From assembly GCF_000006565.2 (NCBI RefSeq), contig NC_031477.1, positions 5,728,183 to 5,792,182 of the forward strand: a stretch of DNA of 64,000 bases, given 5' to 3'. Shown one piece after another: positions 1 through 13,700 of the stretch (within the stretch, counting starts at the first letter, position 1; each line of letters opens with the position of its first letter). Position numbers and translations under genes: made by a program. This DNA comes from Toxoplasma gondii ME49. Its lineage: Eukaryota > Apicomplexa > Conoidasida > Eucoccidiorida > Sarcocystidae. Below the pieces are notes generated by a model that was not told the DNA's origin, did not search any database, and worked only from the letters and a program-made list of their open reading frames with translations.

Positions 1-3000
1 TTCGCGACGCGGAAAATCATGAAAGTAGGGACCCTCGTCACGGCTTTCGGCGGATTGAGTCCGGGCGCGGCTTCCGATGGTGGCTGTGGGGACGCGAAGA
101 CTTCGAAGGTTGGCGGAAACGCGGTTACAAGTCCGTCTGCCGACTCTGCGTTTTCTAAGAAGGTCCCGTATGCAGTCGGAGACGCCGAGGACGAACCGGA
201 CCCGACGAAGCGGCTTGGCGAGCGAGGGGGAGCCGGGAGCGACGCGGAGGACGAGGCTGAGTTCGCCGATGCACTCTCGGGAGAAGAGGAAACAAGAGAT
301 AGCGGGGAGAGCGAGGTTGGGCGTGGATGCAAACGGGTGTCGGAGGCGGCCGAGAAGGAGAGCGAAGCCAGCACCGAAGCGGAGGAAGATGACGAGGGTC
401 AGAGCAGGGAGGAGAAGAAGCCAGAGACGAAGGCGTTGACCCTGAATGCAGACAAGACCGACGGTTTCCGAGCCTTCATCCTGAGTCTGTGGGACATTCG
501 CCACGAGTACATCGTCGACCCAGCAGTCTTGGAGGGCCAGGCAAAGCTGTATCTGTCCCTCGTGCCGACGGTGCCCAAGGGCGGGCCTGTAGTTCGGTGC
601 TGGAGCGCCTGGGGCGAACGACGACGCTTGCCGGAAGAACGGACGGAGGCGCTGCCTTCCTGTGCGTTGTTCGTCACCTTCGTGGACTTGAAGATCACTG
701 TTTCGGAGGTCCAGGCGCTAAATTTGTGGAAGTGGCTAGAGTACTACTTCACTCTCTACAGCCTCTGGCAGGGCGGCATTTTGGGCTCCTTCGAGAAGCC
801 GCGGGCCTCGCTCCACGACCAGGAACTGTACCTGAAGGCCTGGCCCCTCAAGCTGCTGCATGCAACGGTAGACTCCCTCGAAGACCCCGACCTCGACGCC
901 GGCGACGAGGGCCCAGCTAGCGCGACGCAAGGCCCCAAGCAGCGCGACAGTGTGTCGGAGGCCACTCAGACTCCCGACGACCTGGGCAAGGCCACCGGAC
1001 CTGAAGAGACACAAGGGCAGACCGACGGAGAGGAGACTACCTACGACCCGGCCCGCGTCCTCAGATCCTCAGAGGAGATCGCGGCGTTCTGCAAACACTT
1101 CGAGGCTACGCACTCGCTCCAAACGATCTTCATTCTCCGCGCGAAGGCCTTCCATCGCCTGAAAACTCTCAGAGAGAAAATGGGCATCCGCAGCAGACCC
1201 CGGGGCCCGCTCATGCGCCTCTGGAACTTCATCACCTTCGGCCGCTACGCCGCGACTGGCTCCGGCGCCAAAGACGCTCGGGAGAGCCTCGTAGGCGATC
1301 CGGAAGAAGTTGCTCAAGCCAGTCGACAGTTCTTTGAGGGACTGCTCAGGTAAAAGTGTTCCTCGCGTTATATTCGGAACAAAGACGCCTGTCTAGATCT
1401 ACGTTCTTAGGACTATGCATCACGAGTGAGACGCCTTGTTTAGATCTCGGATGCCTTTTTTCCAGACAAACTACTGTTTTGCTGAAACTGAGGACTCCAC
1501 TAGGGACAGTCGGCCTCTGCTCCGCCGAAACGTCTGTCCGTCGCCTCGACCTTCTGGCTCGGCGTGGGCCCCCGGAAGGAAAGGAACGCGGACGATGCCT
1601 GCTTTCAGAGTGGGCTCGCACCCCGATTGGTTGATGTCATCTCGTAACTGGAGTGGTACTCACACTACGTGGTCTGTGATCGTTTGTGGAAACTCGGGGA
1701 CCCTTGAGCCGGCGCATGCAGCCTTCAGAAAACACGAGCTCGCCAAGATCAAGGCACGCCATCCCGCCTTTTCCATTGTCTCTTTAAATTTGATGTGTTT
1801 GCGTTTCTCGGTCCACTTTGATTCATGGTAGTCATTTCACTTTGCACACCGTCCTGTCTACCCTGTGCACTTGCTTTTTCGCCTGGCCCCGATCTCTCTT
1901 TTCGACCACAAAACGTGTAAAATGGATATCGGTGCTTTTCTTCTCGTCTTTTAGTCGACTCAACGCAGTATCAGGAATACAAAGTGTGTAGTTGTTTCGA
2001 CAACATCGTGAACGAAATTTCAGTCTGAAACGAAAGCTCGACTTTGAGTGTCTAGTCGTGTATGTGTCACCTGGAATTGACGTTTCTCAGTGGGCATCTC
2101 GAGGAGAGAAGCGTAGCGCGAATGCCTGTAGATCACTGGATTGCATCGCGCTCTTTATGGGTGCCCAGATCTGTTTTTTCTGGCTTTGCCTTCAGGCAGA
2201 ACGGTGTGAGCGTGGCGCGGATCCAAGACGTTCGGGACCAGTCTGTGAGCAAAGACTTTCTCCTGGACGTCGTCGTATTCGATACACAGCTTCTGCTGAC
2301 TTTTGAGGGCCAGGGAGTCGCGGTGCCTGCTCCGCGAACCGGGCAGCGCGTGCTGGCGCTCGAGACGAGTTGCATCCACTACCATTTGCAAGCGTCGAAG
2401 ACGGGCGACCAGTCGATCTCGATGGATGTTGAACTCTATCCGACGTCGATCTTAACGACAGGACGCGATCTCGAGAGCCCCTACATTCCTCCGGAGATCT
2501 CGCCGGTGATGCTGCTGCAGCCCGCGGCCTCACGAGTTCAAGTGAAGAAGAAAGACAACGTCCTCGTGAACTTTGTCAACGCGGTCTTCCGAGGCGGGGC
2601 GGGGCGGGAGGCCAAGGTCCCCGACTTCCGCGGCGACCCTGACCGAGAGCAGGAGGCTCTCGAGGTCGACAGCGCGTCTTCTGAAAAAGACCCAGAAGCT
2701 CGGGGGTCTCCGTCGTTCTTCTCCTCTCTGTTTTTTGGAGGGGAGACACGCGAGGAAGATGTGGGATCGCAAGGACGCGGCCCTGTGGAGGTTGGGAGGG
2801 CCGTCGCTGACAAGTCGAAACATCTGTCGCTCGCCTCGACCTTTCAGCTCGGCCTGGGCGTCCGGAAGGCGAAAAACGCTTTCGATTTGCGCAAGAGAAG
2901 AGACGACATCGTTAAAGGCTGGAGCCCTGGGGCGTACATGCGAATCGACACGCAGCTCTTCCGGACGCTTGAAAAACCAGATGTCCGCATGCTCGTCCAC

Positions 3001-4753
3001 TCTTCAGCCGAACTCGTCGTTCTTCTCAGCGTCCAAAAACTCGCCAGCTTCTTCGGAGAATGCCTCAACCTCCTCGACGAGGCGACCACCAAGGAACTAC
3101 AAATGTCTTCAAATCTACAGGTCAGCCATAACCCCTGCACATCACTCACTCCCAAAGCTGTACATACTCTACAATGTATGTGAACATGTAGAGATAGATG
3201 CTTGTGTGCGCCTACTTATACGACGCCAGCTATCTGACGGGGTGGATGCATTTTCATCAATGTGTGCATATGTATAAAGGTCGATGCCTGCGTCGCACAT
3301 GTGTACGTCTGCGTCTGTGTTGGCGGATTGCTTTGTTTCTTGTCAGACAGTGACAGTTCTTCGTCAGGGAGAAGACTTTTGCCGCGCGGTGGCCGAAGGC
3401 GGCATTTCGCATCCGAATTTCCATTTGGAGTGCGACCTCCAGAAGACAGTCTCGGCAATTCTCCCGCGCATCTCCTCGAGTTTGAACTGCGAGGGCATAA
3501 AGCTCAACTTCGGCCACCTGCGGGCCTTCTCGACGCTCGTTCCGCGGCGGGTCTCGTATCCGAGAGACTTGCCCGCTGCAGAAATGACGGATCGATATAC
3601 CTGCGAGTAAGCAGCATGCGAAAAGCGTTTCTTGTTCCAGAGGCAGTTCTTTTAACGTCTGACCATGACGCCGGCGGAACAGTGAAGACGCTCTCTCTGT
3701 CGAAGAGGCGAAGTCGACGACAGGCGCGCCGCAAACGTGCCGGTCGAGAAAATGAAAAACATGCCAGACGTTGGCTCTTTTTTTTTTCAAGTTGGGGTGT
3801 AGGAGTGAAGACCCCAAATCTCCAGAGTACTCAGAGGGGGGACAGCTCTTTCTGCGCGACGTGGCTTTAAGCAGCGCGTGCAGTGTGAGAATCGCCGGAG
3901 TTGTCGTCTCGGTTTTGCTTGTTTTCCTTCCTTTTTTGGTTGGCTGACATGGGGGCGTCTCCTGCTGCCTTCGAGGGCGGTCTGTCGCTTTTCTCTTCTG
4001 GAGCTTTACGGAGCCGCGCTCCCGAGGGTTTCTCCCCCCAACAAGGCGAAGCCACCAATGTGTGCCCGTTTGTCTCTTTAATTTCTGTCTGTCTTTTCGC
4101 TCTGCAGAGTGGGCGGCGTCCAGCTGGTGCGTTTGGGGTCCTGCACGGACGACTTGTCGCATCTGCATATGTATGTGGGGGGTGAGCTCATCGCGTTCCC
4201 TGTATGCATCAGCAACCTGATGATTCCTGGGTCGGGGGCCTCTTCTGAGGAGCCTCGGACTTCGCAGCCAGGTGCGGAGCCTGCCCTCTCGCGGGCGAGC
4301 AGGAGACAGAGGCCCAGAGGCGACGGAGAGACCCCCCCGGGGGGACGGCGACCGAGCGGCGGCGGGGCCTTTCTGAACTTGGAGGAGTTTTTGGCCGGCC
4401 CAGACGAAGCGAGTGGCGACGCTGTGGCACGGGATGTGGAACAGAGCCGGGGAGGAGGACTGAGCAGAGAGAGCGAAAGAAAAGGAGGCAAGGCCTTGAT
4501 TGGCGGCAGGAAGTTCGTAGGCGTTTTGTCGAGCGCCGGGGAAGGCAGCGATCGAGAGGATGGCAAATGGCGAGGCCGAGAAGCGATGAAGGACGACGGG
4601 ACCCGAGGCGGTGGACGCGGCAGCCCCCGGGAAGGCCAGAGAGGACGGAAGAAGTCAGAGCAGGCTGTCTCCTTCATCGTCAAGCCTTCGAAAAACCACA
4701 CGACCCTCGCTGTTTGCCATGAAAAATTCCACGCAGACGTCCCGTTTTTCCAC
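1..4753 (+). CDS. VPS13-like exons 1-4 (N-terminal rod region)
   Basis: Exon 1 (to 1349) begins with an acidic, Glu/Ser-rich stretch to about residue 140. A conserved segment follows, with DGFRAFILSLWDIRHEY and an alternating strand/helix region (LFVTFVDLKITVSEVQ, then LWKWLEYYFTLYSLW), as in the first repeats of VPS13 rods. It ends in phase 2 and joins the exon at 2196 through a split Arg codon. Exon 2 (2196-3120) carries further beta strands and a disordered loop. Exon 3 (3347-3606) and exon 4 (4108-4753) join through a split Glu codon after CTC-rich acceptors. Exon 4 includes an internal Gly/Arg/Glu-rich low-complexity loop. Introns 1350-2195, 3607-4107 and 4754-5296 hold only non-coding, pyrimidine-rich sequence. 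Confidence 0.8.
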
Positions 4754-7700
4754 GTAAGTCGAGAATGGCCTTTGCACTCAAACGCCCACATTTTGCCTGA
4801 TTCTTGGCGTTGCGGAAGCCTTTTTTACCTCCAACACGGTGTCACGGTTTGACTCTGTTGTCTGCCTTGTCTTGACGTCTTTCCCTCGCCACAAAATCTG
4901 CATGCAACGGCATTGTCTTCATCTCTCTCCTGACTAGAGGGTCGTGCAGACTTTGTCTCTCGTCGAGGGAGGTGCTGCGCGTCTCCTTGTCTCGGCACAT
5001 CTCGGAAACTCCAAGTATCTGACTGGCAGTGTCCTTTTCTATGTGGTATAGCGGGACGTTTTCGTCAGGCTGTCTCCACTCTCGTATTCAGAGATAATTC
5101 GATGCGTTGAACGTTTGGATCAAGAGGACATGTGAAGAGTCGGACGCACTTTCGTACACCACGCTAGCTATCCGACAAGTCTTTCCGTACCTTTGTCCAT
5201 CGCATGCGCGTCCGGCTACCACGAGTTTGCTTGTTGAGAATTTGACTAGGATCGAACACTAATAGTCAAAGCGCTTCTGCGGCCTTGCGTTGGCAGGTGG
5301 ACGTCGTCCAAGAGCGGTTGGATGTGATCGTCTGCGAACTGGATGTCGAGTTTATCGTCAACGTGATCGCAGAGACCATGGACATCTACTACAGCTACAG
5401 CAACCGTCTCCAGATGATTTTGAGCTCGCTGGAGAGCCAGGACGAGGCGGTGTGGCGGCGCATGCAGTCGCTGCGAAAAATGCAAGCCCTGGCTGATGGG
5501 GCCGCAAGGGCGGAGAGGGGGGAACGAGATTCGGCGATCAAAGAAGAGTCGCGTGGGGAGGGGACCGTGCCTTGGAGCGACCCTGGAGAGCCGGAAAGCC
5601 CGAGGTTGCCCAGCGACGAAAGAGAAGAGTGCGAGGAAGATGCCGCGCATCCCAGGGAGGGAGACTCCCGCAGCGAAGGAGAGACGGCCGGCGAGGTCTT
5701 TGGGCCTCAACATTCGAGGGTCGACAACATGGTCGACGACAGCGTGAATCGCCTGGTCCAGGCACAGTGGGAAAAGATGCAAGAGGCTGCAGATGAGGCC
5801 TCGCGGAAGTTCCAACTGGGCGACCAACAGGCGGCAGCAGAGGGCCATGTTACGCGCGTCGTCGTCCACTCATGCTTCGGCGGCATCCAGCTGCAGGTGT
5901 GGCGACGGGGGCCCACGTGGCGAGGCACGCAGAGCCTCTCGGGCGCGCAGGCGTCCTTTGGCGTCTCGCCTCTCGACGTCTTTCTCCAGTCTACAGGCTC
6001 CGCGGATGCGTTTTGGCGCCAAGTCTTGGCGCGAGCTGAGGAGCCCAATGGAGAGAGAGTCTCCGGCACCGGCGACAACCGCTCCGTGGCTGGAGACAAC
6101 AGGGGCAACTTCCCCCGCTTCCAGGGAACGCTCACGACTGCATCCCCGCTCTACTACCCCACCGGCTCGACAGCGGGGCCGAGGGACTCCACGCCGTCCT
6201 GCTACAGTGCAACGGCAAGGCAGGCGCGCCGGGGGGCTGTGGGGAAAGGGACTGCGTACGGAGCTGGCGGAGTGGGGATATACGGCGACGATTCGAGGAA
6301 AGCCGTGGGGGGCTACTCGTCCGGTGGTAGCGCGTACTGCGGTGAGCCGCATGCAAGCCATATTCGGGCCGTGCTCATGAACTGCGTCTGTCTCAGTCAC
6401 TTTTCAGAGGGATTCGGCTTCGCTGAGAACCAGAGAATCGGCCCCCTCATCTCGGTTATCTCCCTGCCGCTAACCCTCACTGTCGCCGCGGCTTCAGACG
6501 GGAACGTGTCTCTCGCATGCAAGCTCGAGGGCGTTGCCATTCGCGACGAAACCAACATCGCGCCCCTCACCATGTGCTATTTGTTTAGGGGCACGGGCGA
6601 GGGCTCGGAGGCGCCCGAGTCGGGCCTCAAACCGAAGGACGCCGGGGTCGTTGCCGCGGGTCCCTTGTCTGAGAGGGCGGCTGAGATGTCCTCGGCGAGC
6701 GCGACGACGAAGGAGAGAGAAGACGGCGAGGGGCAGCAGCGAACGAAGCTAAGCAGCACGCCGGTGCTTCTGCATCCGAAGCCTGCCGACGCGGTCCCCA
6801 CCAAGAGCGAGGACCTCGCCCTAGCTGTCTCCCCAGTGGGCGCGAAAAAAACGCATGGGCTTGTCTCCGCGCGATCTGCGCGGTGGAGGACAGCCGACTC
6901 GGAAATGTGGCGAGGGGGCTCCAGCTTCAAAGAGGACTCGCTGCCGGGCCTGCACGCGGAGACCCGGCGCGAGATGTGGGCCACAGAAGATCAAGGACGG
7001 GATCCCGGGGCGAGAAGACTGCCGCGGAGACACAAGACTTTGGCTCGGCTCTCTACGGGCTCCGACGCCACCTCTGTGGCCTGTCACCAGCTCGTTGGGC
7101 GCGTGTCTCCTCTGCAAGGCGGCTCGAAGCGGCGTCATCCACGAGCTGGGTCGAGCGTCTGTCCCACGGAGGCCGCGGCTCCGGCGTCGCCTCACTTATC
7201 TGTGGACTTTTCCGGTAACTTCTTTTCAGGAGCGAGCACATGCAACATCCAGCTGCGAACTTGCCGAGTTGTCCTTCTGTGGGAGGTCCTAGACGAAATA
7301 GCACACTGGGCTTCCGATGTCTCAGAGCGTCTTCCGACCTTCCCTCAGCCACCACCGCCTCTCCCGCGCCTGCCGCGGGCCTTGGGCCCGTCCGTATCGC
7401 TCAAAAGGCTCGGCAGAAGTGACGGAAGTCTGTTGTACCTGCCTGACAGCAGACGCGCGGTGCCCTGGCACCTTTCTGACTTCGATCGCCGGTCGCAGGG
7501 GTCGACCGTGTTCGTGCCTCGGAGCTGCTTAAACTCCGACTTTTCCGGCCGCGGGCGCGCGTCAGAGGCCTACAGCCTCCCTCCAAGGACTCGTCGCCCA
7601 GAAGGGGGCGAGAGGGCCGGAACGCTTCCGAGAAACAGACTGACGCGTGCATATGACAGGAGCATCAAGGCGGACTTGTGCCCCGGGGACCGCCAACGGT

Positions 7701-10700
7701 TCCCGGCCTTCGACTCGTCTCCTAGGCCGGGCGTGGGGTGCCTCGTCGGGCCTCAACGGAGGCGGCGACATTCTTGTCCAGAGACGTCGATACCCCTGTT
7801 CATGCAAATCATGAAGAACCGCCACGAAGGCGAAACCCGGGAACGAAACTTGCTATTGCCAGGGTATCTTCATGGCCAGCTGTCGAGCGCCGCCTTGGGC
7901 TCCTCAGCGCCCATAGACACCGCGGAAGAAGGCCCGAGAGCGCAGGGCCGGCACCAAGCCACTCTGCTGGCGCAGAAGGGCGGCAAGGACGGGACTCAAC
8001 AGCCAGCGCGCGGGAGGACGAGGCTTTTCCCGGGGTTGACACGCTATTCAGGACATGGTGAAAAGCGACGCGAGACCGAGGCAGGTGTTTCCGAGGAGCC
8101 CAGGACCTTCTTGGCGCTCCCGACTTTCCACGTGCCGCAGTTGGCTGGCGCTATGGAGACTCTGAAGCAGAAGAACCTCGGCTTTTCAAGGCCGGCGTCT
8201 CCATTCGGCCTCTCGCATTTCACTGAGTCCTTCTCGCCCTGGGCCTCGCAGCGTCCATCCAGGCGCGACTTGGACCTGTCGATGTCTGCGAGCGCGTCGC
8301 AGCCCTGTTCCTTCTCTGATGGGGAGGCGGAGAAAATCCGAAGGCAAAGAACCGCGGAGAGTGCAGGAACAACGCATGCAAAGAGTGGATGCAGCTGGCG
8401 CGTTGCTGAGCAGTTTGAAACGGCGGCCTCTCCAGATTCACTCCAAAATCGAACTCGTAAGGCGAGCCGCACCCACGCGGATTCCCGGAGAAGCGGTGTG
8501 CATTTCTCCGTCACCGGTGGGGCCATCTTCCCGTCTCGGGCCTCGAACTCACATGCAAATTCGTTCGCGTTCCAGGACAACGGAAAGTCTCGGCGCAGCG
8601 GGTACATGGCAGAGCTGCCGGGCCCTGTGGCCCAGCAGAAGAGCGGGACTGGCATGTCTGCCTTGTCTCGTGTCAGCACACACTCTGCTGTGAGCTTCTA
8701 CGCGTCCCCAGAAAACGCGCCTTTGTCTCAGTGGGCCACGATGATAGATTACTCGCGCCTCATGCAGGCAGTCGAGGAGTACTTGCCGTGGGAGGAGGGG
8801 GAAGTGGAAGACTTCAGCACCATAGGCCCCGACAACCGGCTGGGCTCGACCTTCGAAGCCCAGCCGGGGGACAGCGGGTCGATGTTCGCACCCCCGGAGT
8901 GGCTGCTGCCGGACCACGGCTGGCTTGCGGGACAGTGTCGCAGAGCTACAGGGCAGAACAGCGGGTCGGAGTTGTTCTCGCGTGCGAAGAACTTTCTCTC
9001 TGTCCACGTCGACTTCCGCATCTCCGTATTCGAGGTCTGGATGCCTGTCGAGCCCCTGCGAATGCCTCGTCCCGTGAAGGCCAAGAAGCCAGACGAAAAA
9101 ACCGTGCTCGCAAGGGGCGCCAGAACCGCACCGAGCTCGAACGTGCAGGGCCCGTTCTTTGTGGGGGGCGCAAACTCGTCATTCCCCAGCCTCCCGGAGG
9201 CAGATGGCGGCTTCGAACGCGGCGCGCTCCGCGGCCCCCCCGGCAGGGTCGTACCTAGGGGCCAGAATGAGAAGCCAATGTGCGGACCCGGGGCACAGAT
9301 CACGAATCAACGTGTCCAGGTCACCTGGGAGGACCGCGAGACGGGTGTCCGGCGCGACGTTTCCACGCCGAAAGACACAAGAGTCGTCGAAGCGGTCAGC
9401 AAACCTCAGGGGATCCTTCGACCGAGTCGCCGCGGGGCAGATCGCGCCGCGCCCGTGTCTGCGAATCCCACCGACGAGGAAAGTTCGGCGGCCTTGGGGC
9501 CTCGTGGCCGGTCGCGCCGGCATCCGGGCCTGACGGTGGGCAAGAACTTCTTGAAAGAGGAGCTTTTCCGTAGCAACAAGAAACGCGCAGGTGCGGAGGG
9601 CGACCCCGACGGCTACGTCAGCGACAGCGCGTGGCTTTGTCGGGAACAAGGTGCCGACCAACCCGGGAACTCCAGGAACGGGGTTCGAGGCCCCGGGGGA
9701 GCCCACGAGGGCCTCAGGGAGATCATGGACGGCGCGGTTACGGACATCGAGAAAGAAGCGCTCAGGGCCCGCTACGCCACTTCACGCTGGACACACAAGA
9801 AGGGTGGGGGGCCGCTAGGGGGCTTGGATGAGAAAAACCGCGGATTCTTCGGACGCGGACGGCGAGAAGATGATCAAGGCCTCACCGCTCTGCTCCCAGG
9901 CAGCAGCTGGAGGGGCGACGGGGACGGTTCCAGCGTCACGAATGGCCGGTCGAGCGAGGGGAGTCGAAACCCTCGCGATAAGTTTTTTGGGCTTTTTTCC
10001 TCCCGCAGTGTGGACAAGGCTGGGTTCAAGACGGGGGCGAGGCAATCGGCCCGCGTAGCCTCTGCACGGGCCCGCGCCCATTGGCGCCGCCTCAGGTTTC
10101 TTACCCGGCCGCCTGACCGCTGCTGGATGACGGCCGTGCGCGAGAGCAAAGAAGACTACTGTACGTTTTTTCAGACGAAACACGACCGACCGACCGACAA
10201 CGCCGAAGGCGTGATCCCTGCGCCAGGATGCGAAATCGGGCCCATTCCTACCGTCCTCGCAGTCAAAGGCGCTGCATGCGCGACGCTGATGATTTGTCGC
10301 CTAACGACCTCGGCGATACAGGACGCGATGGACAGGGAAGAAGACTTGTTCGCGGGGCGGTGCAGGGATAGAGAGGAAGAAGCCAGCGTTTTGGGGCAAT
10401 ACGCCCCCGTAGACGTGCAGGAATTCGCCGACCGCGCCCCGGATCTCGCGCCCCACGCGGACGTCGGAGGCCCTGACGACTCGTGGCATAAAGAGGGACC
10501 AGGGCGGGCCTATTCGCTGTTCGCCGCGCCGGCGAGAGGAGAGGAGACAGTTCGACAAGGCAACGCAGAGAGTCGCGGGAAATCTGGAGCCGGCCGGCGC
10601 CGCCATCCCTCGACGCGCGGAGACAGGATCTGGGACGGAAGGGGCGTCGAGGATGCCTCGACAGGATTCAAAGGAAACGACGAGACTGTGCTTTCTTTCT

Positions 10701-13700
10701 GGGGCCCACCCTGGTCGTGGTACGTTCCTGAGCTGCGAAAAGCCTTTGCGTTCTCGGATCCAGGCGCCCTGTCGCCTGTAGCCCCTTTCCGCTTCTTCTT
10801 CCCCTCCATGTGGCGCCTCCAGGCCACCTTGACAGACGTGGTGGCGAGCTCGATCACGCCGTCTGCGATTTCCCCGATATACCCTGCAGCGATTCCCTGG
10901 GCGGAGGTTGTGGCCAGCAGCCCGCTGATTTCACCCGTCCGCCTGTCTCTTGGCGCCACTTTGTCTCTCCCCCACCTTTACCAGATGCACGAAAGGCTCG
11001 CGGGCATCGACAGCACTGCGTCCATGACCATCTACCGCGCCTACGGCTTGACGCGCCCGAAAGCCCCCGAAGGCCTCAGCGTCGCGCTCCAGGTCGAGCC
11101 TGTCCTCGTGACGATGGACTGCTACTCCCTGTTGTACATCTACCAGCTTCTATCGATTCTTCAAGGGTTTGGAGTGTACCTCAGCGAGCTGTTTCCCTCC
11201 TACGCCTCAGGCGACGCGACCAGCGACGAGGTCGGAGACGGCGCCGACAGAGACACCGGCGGAGACGCGCCTGACGGTGTACTCTGCATGCACGGGCGAG
11301 GAAGGCATGAAGACGACGACAGTATCGCAACTGATAACTCATCGGGGTCGGCATCAGGCGGCGCGCGCCGGGACCGCCGTGGAGGGTGTGAAGGGCCAGG
11401 AAAGAGGTACAGGGACGCCCCATACGCCCGGGAATATGTGCCCGACAGGTCTCTGGAGGGCCCCGCGAGTGGCCCAGAGGCCCCCGGGGCGATCCGGCGG
11501 CCCCCGAGCGCCGCTCGAACCAAGGGTGCCTCAGATGCGAGTAACGGGGCCACAACACTGCGCCACGGATGCACGGAGAGCTCTGTCACCCAAGCGGAGG
11601 AGAAAGCGACAAACTTCGTCGGGCCTCGAAGTGTAATCCGGACTACTGGCCTTCTCGTGGGCGGGGAGCGAGGCGGCCTAAGCACCTCGTTCCGGTCCAT
11701 CGGGTTCCCGCCTCCAGCGCAGTGCTCCGGCTCCGACGACGAGAACGGGTCGCTTCTCCACCGGGTCACGTTGGAGAGCGACAGGGGCACATCCTGCGAG
11801 TCTCGATCGCTCGGTGCTCTGCAAGCAGAGCGGGCGGGTGTAGTGTTTGGACGGCGGGGCTCGAGCGCGGTCGGAGACGCGCCGGGTGTGGTCATCGGTC
11901 GCCGGTCCGCCGATGCGGTGGGCCCCAAACCCTTGCCTAAGGCAGAGGTGCTGCTCTACAATTTTCTTCACACTTTCCCTGTGGGATTGACTCTCGAGTC
12001 GGAGCTGCTGCGGATTGGGTTCTGGGACTTCTACTCGGTGAACCGGCGGTGCTTTCTCACCTTCACATTCGAGGACCTGTCGCTCGGGGCGACCACCAAG
12101 AGCCGGACGAAGGAGGTGCCGCTCTCGCTCACGTCGCTGACCGTCCAGGCGGCCGCCAGTTCGCCAGAAGTCCTTGCATGCAGAGCGGCGCTGCGTCGGA
12201 TGGAGCAGGACCGAGTCCAGCGCGAGCGCCGCTTGCACTTTGCTCGTTCTGTGAAGACCCCAAACGCACTCCTGTGTTCGAGGCGAGGAAGGCAGGCCAC
12301 ATCTGGCGCCTCCGACGACTCTGACGACGACAGGAGCGGCCGGGAAGGGTGCCAGCTCTCCACGCTCGAGAGCTCCTCGGTCGTTTCCTCGGGCCAGTGG
12401 GCCGACGACGTGCGGACGGCGAGTGGCTTCGATAGTCAGCACATCCTCGCCTCTCCAGTTTCTTCGAGGAACTCGCGGATGTCGCACCGCGCCGCCGACC
12501 CGCAGATCCAGAAAGGTGGACAAGGCGAAAAACGTCAGGCCAAGCCCCCTCTCAGGACGTGCAGTGGCGGTAGTGTCGGCGTGGTGCCAAGGGCGTCGGG
12601 CCGAAGGAGACAGTCCGTCCCGGCGCGGGTTACCCTGTCGAACAACTGGAGCCCGGAGGGCCACGAAGGGGGCTCGGAGCCGAGCTCAAGGACCTGGGAG
12701 GGCCTCAACACTGCGTCACTTGGTTCAGGGTTCCGTGACCCGAGCTGGGGCGCGGGGGTACGGCGCGGCGCCCCGAAGCGGGCGCGATCGGCGGGGGGCT
12801 TGGGCTCCTTTCGCCCCGGTGAGGCGAGTGGTCCAAAGGAAGGCTCCTTCGCGGGTCGCGAGAGTCAGCGCACCTTCGGCGACCTCCCCGTCGGGAGGCG
12901 AGAGATCTCCCGGTCGTTTGTCTACGGCGACAACGCAGTCGACTTGGCTGAGTGTCGTGACGAAGTGTCTCTACCGGACTCGGACGACTCGTTCGCGCTT
13001 CCCGGAGCCGCAGATTCCCATCTGTCGATCGTGAAGATCCCTGGGACCCACCGGCGTCGCGGCTCCGCAGCGAACGAGGCGGGATTCGTCCGGACCGGGG
13101 TCTCCCTGGCGTCGGGTGCGCCCGTGTCGCCCCTGCGAGCCGGGAAGGCGGAAGCCGCGCGAAGCATGTTTCTGGCGAACCACGAGATCGCTGCCCGCAC
13201 CATCGCGGTGAGGAAAGCACAGGGCGACAATGCCTGTGTCTCTTCTGGGGGCCGTGGGCCTTCGGGTCTGGGGCGCCAGCTGCGGCTGCCGTTGCGCCCG
13301 AAGGAACTGAAGAAGCTGGTGATGGGTGGGCATGTCGACGGAGCCTCGTCGTCCGGCCGTGGGTGCGGCGCCGAGGGCCCTGGCTCGCGAGGGTACCAGC
13401 GCCTCGGTTCGGGCCTGGTGTCCGAGGACGAAAGCGACGCAGGCTCTGGGGGCGGACAGCTCGCAGCTGCGGGGAGTGGCCGCCCCGACAAGGAGGCCAA
13501 TTTGCTCCAGGAGTTCCTTGGGTGGGAAAACCCGTGGTTGACTCTCGAAGCGTCGATGATGCTCGAACTCGAACACTACAACCGGATTGAAGGGACGAAC
13601 GATTTGACCATGGAACCGTGGCAAGTGACTGTCCTCGGCAGCAAGGCATCGCTCAGAGACAGTCTCGACTGCGACCTCGAGGCGACTTGGCTGAACCTGA

